Positions 54,770 to 64,000 of a stretch of DNA of 64,000 bases are shown here, piece after piece (the stretch's first letter is position 1; each line of letters opens with the position of its first letter). The DNA lies in NCBI RefSeq assembly GCF_029784165.1, contig NC_073696.1, positions 181,715,825 through 181,779,824 on the forward strand, in the 5' to 3' direction. This DNA is from Wyeomyia smithii. Taxonomy: Eukaryota; Arthropoda; Insecta; Diptera; Culicidae. Under the pieces are notes generated by a model. That model was not told where the DNA came from, made no database searches, and saw only the letters and a program-made list of their open reading frames with translations. Made by a program: the position numbers and the translations under genes.

Positions 54770-56478
54770 GATGAATACCTTTCATTCTAATACAGCGAAT
54801 TTTCTTTAATACGCGAAAAGGCAACCTTCAATAAAAATCCAATTTAGTACGATTTAGTAGAAATTAAACTTCCTTCTATATCTATGTGTCTTGTTGAAGT
54901 TGGCTCACTCACTGATCACAAAGCGGCAAAGATGTCACATAAATTTTTTTCCTGCAGTTACAAGCTCGTGGAAAAAATATCGATAACGAATTACAGTTTT
55001 AGTAGAAAATGTATATTCACAGAAAACTTGAAATTGCCATAGAATTTTATGAACATGTTAACATTCAATTCAAGTCAATTTAAACATTTTATCAGTTTAC
55101 AAAATCAATCAGAAAAAAATTGATCAGTTTCAAGATGCCAAAGAACAACGAAGATACTATATTTGAAAGTTATATGTCTGTTATCTTTGAAAATAAACTG
55201 TGCTAGAATGATAAACAACATAAGCCTCAGCAATTAATGTTTGCATAGCGTTGTTCAATTACAAGTAAGGTTATGGAAAGTTATGTTTTCTTGCAAATGC
55301 TAATTCAAATATTCAATTGAAAAATACAAATACTAATGTTGAAACTCTAATATCAAGATGAAATGAATTTGGTTTTCCTCAATACCGCCACCGTGGGATG
55401 CAACTAGTATTGTCATATTGGACTAAGTTCATTTAGCTAGTAAAATATAACCATCAGTACAGCTCGTTTAACTACCTATTCAAAGATCTGTACGGGGCAT
55501 TTTGGTTTTCTATTGTCTTTTAAATACCCTTTATTCAGTTATTTAAATAAATCTGAAAAAAGCAGAGTGTAGAGTTCAAAAATAAACAACGCATTTTATT
55601 GTCCCCGGCGGCTCAACGTATTTTGCGGCACCCGAAAAATCATATTAAATTCTGATATTTGCTGCTATACGAAACAAGAAGAAGAAGAAGAAGACAATTC
55701 AAACGGCAATTCGATTGTGTTCCACGGCCCACTGTGCGTCAACAGCGGCAATGTAGTTTTCACTTGGCTTGACTGTACAAAAATGAATATCGAGTTTTTT
55801 TGCACTGATAGACGATCTCTATTCGCAAAAATTATTATGTAATCTGTATTTGTATTTGTATTTGTATTCGAATATAGGCTGAAAGCCCGTTACCCATTCT
55901 TAATCTTAGCGCCCTTCAAGTTTTTAAATTTTTTAGTTTTTAAAGCACGTTGGTAATACTCCATTAACGGTGAAAACAAACGGCGTCATACCGGCGCACA
56001 GTAAGGCGACACATACAAATACTGGGTGAGCAAAAAGATATCTGCAAATCAAGGAAATACCTGCTTTTAACATAAATTTGGGACCAACCCTACACTGTTT
56101 CACAATGAAAATATTCCCAGGATATGAGAAATTTGTTGTTAGTAAAACTTTTTTATAGTGCCCGCCTTGAAATATTTAGAAAAGTGTTAGGTAAATAAAT
56201 TGCCTGTCTTAAAAATTCAATTTCAAAGGGATCTGCGATACCCGTTTATAAAAAATACCTCTTGTTTTTAGAATAATTTATTTAATTTCAAATAAAAATT
56301 TATGTAAGGTGTCTCATTAGGCCGACGTTTATGGATAATGCATGGAATAATCACCAAGTTTTCACAAAATCATTGAATAAATATACAAAATACGCTTACA
56401 AGCTCTTATGGAATCGACCAGCAAAGGAATTTTGATAAACTTAGCTAGATTCATCCTGAATTTTATAAAACAAACAAT
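54770..56478. other. No gene; two microsatellites
   Basis: (AAG)n at about 55677-55693 and (TATTTG)n at about 55845-55868. No gene or element boundary recognised. Confidence 0.5.
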
Positions 56479-57647
56479 TTTTTACAACGCTTCCATAGTT
56501 TGTTTTTGTGAGATATAAAAGGGGGCCAAGGGCCGGGTCACTAGTGTTATGAGGCACCATTCATGCTACACCAGTAAGTAAGAGGATTGGCATCACTGCC
56601 TCAGTAACCAGCTGGTCAATTAAATTCTGTGTAATTAACTAGAATAACCCTGAGCAAGTTGCAAAAATACTGTCTTGTTAGGGTAGCATTTTGGCAAGAC
56701 CCCTGAGTTATAACTAATCAATTAACTGCCGAAGGATGAAGAAAGGCAAGGATCTCTGAAGGTTAATAAGTGTGTGTAAGTGTGAGTGCGTATGTGTGAA
56801 AATGTATGTGCACCTGTTTGTTTCTTGAGTTTACTATGCTGAAAAATAATGATGATAGTAATAAAAATAATGATAGTAACAATCATAATCGTAACAATTA
56901 TAATAATAACAATAATAAAAAAAAAAAACAGAACATAATAATAACAACATATGCTAATCAATAAACAAAAACAAACATGATAAAATAATACTAACCTTTG
57001 AAAACGAAGAACTGTGGTTTCTTGATCGAATTTCGCTGTGTTAGTGAATTAAACACATATCTAGTCATCTTAGTTAATAAGTTATTGAAAAAAAACAAAA
57101 AGGGATAGAGAAAAAGGATGTATATATGAACGATGCAGTCGATAAAGAAACCACGTACAATCTTACTAAATAATACTACATACAACTATACAACTTTGCA
57201 CATGGAACTAATAGTAAAAAGTGGAGAATTTAATTTCACGTTTAACTACAGTCCATCCATGAATGCATAAGTCACACTGCCAGAAAAAAAGTACAAGCAA
57301 TTACTCATTTTATCTAATAAGTAACGAAGTATCATGCGGGACTGTAATGCATTCATGGATATAGACAAGAAAAGAGCTTGCACTAAGTGGTCTGGTCCAC
57401 GTGTGAGAAAAAATCTTTAGTGTTAATTGATATTGTTAAGAAACTTTCTCACATAGGAGATTACCGATATCAGAGTAGGAATGACTACAACATAGGTATC
57501 TGACTCTCATCATCTCTCTTAGCTCCCATCCGCCACACGGGAGCACGCACCCTTGGGCTGTCAAAACTCTCATACAATAGTTCTGTGGCTTCATCTTAGG
57601 AGCTCAACCACCAAGCCCAGGGATCAAATTTTTACAACGCTTCCATA
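56479..57647. repeat. 1.1-kb segment flanked by a 19-bp direct repeat
   Basis: TTTTTACAACGCTTCCATA occurs exactly at 56479-56497 and 57629-57647. The enclosed segment begins near GTGAGATATAAAAGGGGG and contains an AAT/ATAATA-rich simple repeat (56845-56945). A 19-bp duplication would suit a LINE or other retrotransposed insertion, but no coding domain or long poly(A) confirms it. Confidence 0.5.
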
Positions 57648-60476
57648 TTCGTCTCAAAACTTAAATCACTGCTCAATTATTCATCACACGACGCCCCCAT
57701 ATTCTCACACTGCCAATCACGTTGGAAATGAACGTAGCCGCATACCGTCATAGTAGGTTACTAAGGTACCCGCTGTAGTTATTTACGTGCAAAATTGGTA
57801 TCCTAGGTAACCACTGCTGCAGTGATGTCGATTTATGTCTATTATGTCGGAATAATTCAACATTTTTGTATGGTTTTTTTGTATTAACAAAAACCGATTT
57901 AACACTTTTTGATTATCTTCAACACAATGAAAACAGATGAAAAGACATAGAGTTGAAACTTAAGACTTGTTAATACTCATCCCATATATTTCTGCTATTA
58001 AAAGCTTGTTTTTGGAAATTTGAGGTGGACATTTTAAAGATTAAAGTATTCTTAATGTAGTGAGGGATATTGTTGAGTGATTAATATGAGAAACGGTCCA
58101 GTAATAATCAGAAAACTTTGGATAACTGCCGGACGAATCCCGTATAGTCGTGAAGAGCATTGCGTGGAATTTGTTTTCTTAGGTAGGTGATTGAAATAAA
58201 TAAGTGTTTGAGCGTAGATGCCTGAATATAATATCAAGTTAAGAAATTTTAAGTAAGTTTTTGAGAATTCCTCTTTATTAGAAATCTTGAGTAGACTAAG
58301 AAGAATCCACCTCAAAGATAAAAAGATTGTTTTAATTTAAAAAACATACGGTTTTCTAGTTTCTAAATGAGTTTCCATGATGTATAGGATGAATATATGA
58401 GCTGAGATGACTAATATGATGAATAATATATGAATAATATGAATATGAAGATGACTAATAATTCCCCTAATTCCCTTAAAAATCAACTTTTCTTTATTTT
58501 CCTTCTTTATTTAGATACCTATATTGATCTATACAAAAAAGGTTAAGAACTTTAAATCTTTTCAACTGTTAGTCCAATACATGTGAAACGGTATAGGAGT
58601 CAGAAATGGTCGACTTCGAATTTTCAAAGGTTCACTGATGGACTCAGAAAAAATTCATGCATCACCTAAGAAAACACATCGTCATGTTTGTATCACGTTA
58701 GAAAACACGCTTTTTAAAGCTCTTATACCGTTGTACCTTAAATGATGCTAATTATGCTGCCAGGAAATGCCAATTAATTGAAATATATTAATTGCAAAAA
58801 AGCAAAATTTCGGCCTAAAACTAATTTTTGAGGGAAGCTATACAATATACGATGCAGAAGTGGTCTATCTTGATAAACCTTTCAGTATAAGGTAACTCGA
58901 TTGGATGTGATTAATTTTGAGGAATGTTGACAGAAATTATGTATATAAATTAAATAAAATAAACAATGTGTATGTATTCGTAAGTTTATTCTTGTACATG
59001 AAAGTTATTACGGCTTAGCTTAATGCAGCTCAGTAAAGTTAATCTTGTTATTTAGAATAATATTTCACATGTTTTAAAAAAAAATTTAAAAACAACTTAA
59101 ATGATACTGAAATACGTTAATCTTGTAATCTAGGCTAAAATTTCACATGTTTCACTATAACTTAAAACCAGCTTAGATGATAAAACAGATTCGATCGTTT
59201 AGTCTATAGACCCTTCAGTTCATATGTACCCAGTTGCTGTCACAGAATATAGTATAATGATGCCAATCACCTCTACTTTGTGCACCTGGTGGCAGGAGCA
59301 TAGAGTGCTCCTTAGTTGTAATGGTGAGTAGCAATCGAGACGCTGTTCGATCAAATTTCCTTGGTACTCAAAGTCACCTTCAGAAAGAGTCCAGATTTGG
59401 ACTGAGTAATCCTATCCGAGGAATTAGGTGTCGCCGGAAATAATGATAATATCAAACTTAAGCATCTCAACTAGAAAGTTTTTGATGCCTGCAACTTCAT
59501 TAAATAATTTACCACTCAGTTAATTAAAGTTAACGTTCGCAGCTTTTCCACCCTTCGCCCTAACTTTATCTTATCTTGTTAAAAAACTTTTTATTGCGCC
59601 GTTATGTTTCCTTTCCATTTCCATAGGCTGACTATATCAGATAAGAGCGCCCATCGGGGTCTGATGTCGCACGTGTAGATGCCCCGCTCAAAATCTCTAT
59701 CTACAACAATACGACAAGTTGGTGCGGATGGCAAAGCTTGGGATTTCCTGGTACATCCCGTTTGAACCGAAAGCGGTGAACAGCATCTGGTGCCGGGTAT
59801 TCAGTCATGTAACAGCTGTTGTTAAAATAAAAGTATGATTTCTTCATTTGCCAGTGGGTGATTTTCCGCCCCCTTGCTTTTGGTGAAGCCTTTTAAAAAC
59901 TCGTCTGAAAAAAACACAAACTCCTGATATTACAAATCGTTATGGCTTGTTTACTTTGGACCTTTTCAATTCAGTAGTTCATTCAGCGTTGACCGCATCG
60001 TTTCACGCTGCCGTACCGCCAGAGGGAAAGCACATAAATAAAAGTGAATAATATTATTGTCGTTGCTCGATGTGGCAGTTTGGGCACCCACATGTTTGCT
60101 GACGGCTGTGGGATGACTTTTTTACACGTGTGTTGGTTGGCTGTTGCTCCAACTGTCGGGCCTGCCGGTCAAGAATCAGTTGGGCAAGTCCAACCGTAAA
60201 CGTGGCAAAACTTCCAATGAAATATTGTGCTTAACGGTTATTGCTGTGACTTTTCACCTCTCATGAATTCCGTATGACAATTGTGATACCGGTCTCGTAA
60301 ATGTGTGGTTTGTGATTGTCGTAACATGGAAACAATCAAGGTCGCTGTTGCAGTTGGAAAGCTGAACCCCGCTTGGTTTACTTTTAGCTAGACAGACTCA
60401 TTTTTAAAATTACTTGGCGGTTCAAAAAGGGAAGAGAAAAAAAGGTATGATGCAAAGCACCAACGACGAGAATTAC
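57648..60476. other. No gene assigned
   Basis: Mostly AT-rich. The block around 59630-59830 is GC-richer and, on the minus strand, opens a short frame (YPAPDAVHRFRFKRDVPG) ending in a stop; it looks like an old transposon coding remnant but I could not name it. Confidence 0.35.
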
Positions 60477-60560
60477 CTCCTGGGCGAATTGTGTGATTCG
60501 ACGAGAGAAAGATAGCGTTGTTTCTTTGATCATGTTGGAAAGATACATGCGCGAGTTTTC
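60477..60560 (-). CDS. Possible orphan internal exon, 28 codons
   Basis: On the minus strand a T9-CAG acceptor precedes 84 nt that read ENSRMYLSNMIKETTLSFSR plus eight more residues without a stop, followed by a GAG|GTAATT donor. Both boundaries fit splice consensus and the phase is 0/0. Another frame is also open over this short length, so the coding case is weak. If real, it belongs to a gene whose other exons are far away. Family not recognised. Confidence 0.2.
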
Positions 60561-60767
60561 CTGAAAAAAAAAATTCCCAACATTTTCATTTATCACTGGG
60601 GTACATTTTATCGGTAGTACTTTGGGGATTTTAAAATTTTTCAATGCTATACCAGACTTATGAACAGCATAAATGTACGCTGATTTCCATTTCGTTGAAA
60701 CGACTCGATCTCTTAGCGAGTTATTAAAAACTAGAGCGATCGTTGACGCGAGAACAACAGCAGTTTT

Positions 60768-63604
60768 ACCTTTGTTATACTAAACAAAGGTTATAAAATC
60801 GGTCGAAAAACGCAAAATAGATCCATGATCCCGAGGGCCGAATCGTATATACCATTCGACTCAGCTCGACGAACTGAGCAATGTCTGTTTGTGTGTATGT
60901 GTGTGTGCATGTGTGTGTGTGTCTGTGCGTATGTATGTTGTCTGTATGTATGTGCCGCAAAATACTAACGCACCTTTCTTACAGAACGCAATATCCGATT
61001 TTAATGATCTTATACGCAAATGAAAGCTACTGTGCTCCCCCAGAATGCTACCGAGTGGATTTTTGATTAGTGGCTTAGATTTCAAAATATTGATCAAAGA
61101 GTATTTTTTATATAAGAAATTTAACTTTTAAGGCAAAATGAATGGCACGGAGAGCCATGTGTTGTATACCAATTTACTCAGATCGACGAATTGAACAATT
61201 TTTGTATGTTTGTGTATGTGTGCCTGTACGTATGTATGTGTAAATATGTTGTTTATATGTGTAGTATATCAAAATCGACCCAAAAAAGAAAAATAACAAA
61301 AAAATACTCTTTTACAGAACGCTTATTCCGATTTTGAAGTTCACATGCTCAAATAAAAGCCCAAGAGCTCTTTTAAAATTATACTGAGTGCGATCTTTTA
61401 TTGGTTGCTTGAACTGTAGAGTTTTGACCAAAGTATATTTTAGAGGGGATATTTTACTTTCGGGATAAATTTGCTCTCTCACTGCTCTTTACTCTTCTCT
61501 ATCGCTATTTATTTCTCAAAGGAAATCAACAATCATGGACAACTTTTCATAATCTTTACACTCTTCGTAGTGCGTCTTAACTGGTGTAAATAAATTACCC
61601 TTAAGCTTTTTCTTGGAAATTTAAACCAGATTTTAGAAGAAACTGCAATGCTTCCTTAGCTCCTTTTCTTCCGAAGCTCACGTCCTCACTTCTAATGAAA
61701 TATATACTAAATTGTACGTTGAACCAAGATTTGCGAAGGGTAAGAAACATTTACAGCTTTCGGGAGCCAAGCATTGTAGCAAAATCTGATCCCACAATGT
61801 GCACATGTAACATTTTGAAAAGCTTTACCAAAGATTTATAGACCTATTTACGTACGAATGTGTTAGTGCCACCCGTTGAGAAAAACACAAATGGATCGCT
61901 GTTTCGTTTGCAATGCTACGTTTTGAACAGCTGGAAAATTTTTCAGTTGAATACTTATTTTATGTTTGAAATTTGTGACCAGGAATCTAAAGTAGTTGGT
62001 GAACGTAATCGGCAAAATTAGGTAAAAGTGTTGAAGCAACTCTACATGGCTACACACGTTTACTAATGTGAAAGCACTTGATGCTTATAAATGTACATCC
62101 AAGATTGTCTGGGAATGTATTCTCACATTGCGACAGCTATGTCAAACAAACTCAGTAAATTTGTATTGGGTTCCAGGACATTGTGGCATTGGTGGGAATG
62201 AAAAGGCAGACGAACTTGCAAAACAAGGATCTAACTCACAGTTTATCGGCCCAGAACCTTTCTGCGGTATATCAAACTGTGCAGTGAAAATGGAGCTTAA
62301 ACGCTGGGAGGAACAAAAGGTGATAACCAATTGGTTTGATGTCAAAAAGTGTTCCTAATCTAAAAGATTTATCACACCAAACGAGAATCATTCGAAAAAG
62401 CTCCTAGAGCTCAACAAAAGAGCACTTTGTACATACGTCGGCCTAGTAACGGGGCACTGTCCGAGTAGATATCATTTAAAGAACATAGGCCGGGTTCAGG
62501 ATGATATCTGTCGCTTTTGTAATATGGAAAGCGAGACATCGGAACATCTGCTGTGCAGTTGTGGTGCATTATTTAAACGCAGATCAAGGTTTCTTGGCAG
62601 TGGCTGTTTACAGCCCAAAGAGATTTGGTCTTTGAATCCTGGGAAGGTGATTGGCTTCATAAACCATATTTCACCTGACTGGGAGCGTGTCGGTGCAGGT
62701 ACCTGATCACTCAACAATAGTGGTCATTGTATTATACTGGGATATATATTACAAAAGTTCACATCAATGGACAACGTAATTCTAATTCCCTAACAAAAAA
62801 AATGTGCGCAGGTGAAAAGTCACTAATCTCTATGAATGATACAATACGCTCATGTATGATATAAATATTGCTTTCTAATTTAAGACTAAGTGTAAACAGA
62901 GAATCCATGTTATTCCACTTCTCGTCATCGCGGCAAGATTTAAAAAAGGCTTTATTTCGGATTTTTTCATACAGCCTAGGCCTTCGAAAACAATAATGTT
63001 CTCGCCTACACTCTGAAAATCCAAAATTTTCAAAGATCGTGGAGAACCTTTATTTTCAGATAATGCATTTGAGATAGGATTCAATTGACAACTTTTTGCT
63101 ATATTTTTTTCCTGTATAATTCTAAACTATATTTCGAGAGCAGGTTTGTGAAAGTTTCAATTCGTAAAAAAAACTTGATGCTGATTCATAAATCTAGGTC
63201 CTGCGATTTCTGAAAATAAAGCGAATGAGTAGAACCGCATTAAACTAACATACATGTTTGCTGTTCTAGTATGAAATCAGCATCATTGTTATCTATTTAT
63301 GTTTCCCCACGTTCGATTATCTAAAAAAAATTCAATTACTTCTAGCCAGCATTTAAAAATTGGTTTGTGATCAAAAAAATAAGACTCATGTACTCCAGTG
63401 ATAACATTCATATTATTTGCAAAAACCACGTCAAGCTTTAATTCAATGATCGTCTTTGGTTAACTCTCTGAAAACTATCTTTTAAATTCATTTCATTCGT
63501 AATTGAAATTGGACTTACGATGGTATACGATTTGTAAGTGACTGGCCAAATAGTTAGTATAACAAAGGTGTCTGCACCACTAGGTGGATTAATTTAGGTT
63601 TTTT
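60768..63604. repeat. Dispersed repeat family A, copy 2 (host of a LINE fragment)
   Basis: Same ends and block order as 7592-12236: ACCTTTGTTATACTAAACAA, GT-rich tract, ATATAAATATTGCTTTCT, and GTATAACAAAGGT followed by CTGCACCACTAGGTGG. It carries a LINE fragment at about 61838-62835, while copy 1 carries an R1 element at a different point. Non-coding. Confidence 0.7.
62068..62770 (+). pseudogene. LINE fragment: partial RNase H and Cys-rich tail
   Basis: Two open pieces: KALDAYKCTSKIVWECILTL, LYWVPGHCGIGGNEKADELA (end of RNase H with WVPGH and the last Asp) up to a stop at 62356-62358, then LLELNKRALCTYVGLVTGHC, CRFCNMESETSEHLLCSCG and a tail ending with TGA at 62704-62706. The first three catalytic acids of RNase H lie upstream and are missing, so the fragment is 5'-truncated. 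It is the better-preserved relative of the copy at 4715-6790. The flanking limits of the insertion in family A copy 2 are about 61838 and 62835. Confidence 0.8.
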
Positions 63605-64000
63605 AGTAGTAATGAGGGTATCTCGACAACACCGGGTCCTTTTATGACATCTACATCTTCCAGAAACTTTCTTTCGTCGTTCGTGAAACTGGATGATGAG
63701 TAGATTCAGGCAGTACACTGGTACGAGAGTGAATGCTTTATAATTTTGGACTGGTACACTTTGATGAACACGTTCTCGAAATTGGTCGCGAAGTCCAGGC
63801 CCACGCTATTCGGAATACGGTTGTTGATTTTTGTTCTCTGATAAAGTTCCAAAATCGTTTGGGGTTTGGCTTGACGATGATCGATTGAATTTGAGTCGAC
63901 GTAAGGGGTCATACACATTCCACGTGGACAGATTTTTAACGATTTTGTCCCCCCCTTCTTCCCCTTCGTGGACAACTGCCCATTGACATTCTAAAAATTT
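63605..64000. other. End of window; CCACGTGG-type MITE at the edge
   Basis: From about 63905, TCCACGTGGACAGATTTTTA, a C-rich stretch and GTGGACAACTGCCCAT repeat the unit at 8242-8350. It runs off the window. No gene seen before it. Confidence 0.5.

Noticed and set aside
59630..59830. Short minus-strand coding-like block (YPAPDAVHRFRFKRD)
   Set aside because: Looks coding-derived but is cut by a stop and matches no family I can name with confidence; left as unassigned remnant.
1..64000. CRISPR array, prophage, toxin-antitoxin or viral insertion
   Set aside because: No regularly spaced short repeats with unique spacers, no phage or viral protein motif and no bacterial gene organisation; introns and LINEs show a eukaryotic nuclear sequence.

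Overview
The window looks like nuclear DNA of a culicine mosquito, most probably Aedes. This is inferred from three things: AT-rich DNA with 56-74 nt introns next to a multi-kilobase one, two ordinary insect nuclear genes set in tens of kilobases of transposon debris, and R1-, RTE- and I-type LINEs together with a tRNA-derived SINE and many hAT and TA/TTAA MITEs. No species-diagnostic gene was seen. No bacterial operon, CRISPR array, rRNA or functional tRNA was seen.

Only two convincing host genes are present, and they converge tail to tail. A five-exon 4-coumarate:CoA ligase/luciferase-like acyl-CoA synthetase (plus strand, 14207-20153, 593 aa) faces a seven-exon mitochondrial ABC half-transporter of the ABCB10 type (minus strand, 20902-23333, 690 aa). 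In both, every splice junction keeps frame and every family motif is intact. A 48-52 codon small ORF lies between their 3' ends. Two weaker host-gene hints are a short secreted-protein-like ORF at 3633-3881 (minus) and one possible 84-nt exon at 60477-60560 (minus).

Layout: 1-2720 is a dead I-like LINE with RNase H. 4715-6790 is a LINE fragment split by a hAT-like element that itself carries a SINE. 7592-12236 is a non-coding dispersed repeat (family A) split by a 5'-truncated R1-clade LINE. 14-23 kb holds the two genes. 23.6-25.6 kb is MITEs plus a truncated hAT copy. 28.1-31.4 kb is a degenerate RTE-clade LINE. 32-37 kb is a series of MITEs and hairpins. 40186-44570 is a hAT element containing a second hAT element, which contains a third insertion. 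44.7-50.3 kb has MITEs, a minisatellite and tandem repeats. 51.3-52.2 kb is a second copy of dispersed family B. 53.1-54.8 kb is a 1.66-kb inverted repeat. 56.5-57.6 kb is a segment flanked by a 19-bp direct repeat. 60.8-63.6 kb is the second copy of family A, split by another LINE fragment.

The most informative structures are the nested insertions with exact target-site duplications, because they give a relative chronology, and the large foldback, which could make long double-stranded RNA if transcribed. I found no convincing new multi-gene system. All repeat and gene calls are from reading the sequence; no search or alignment was run.
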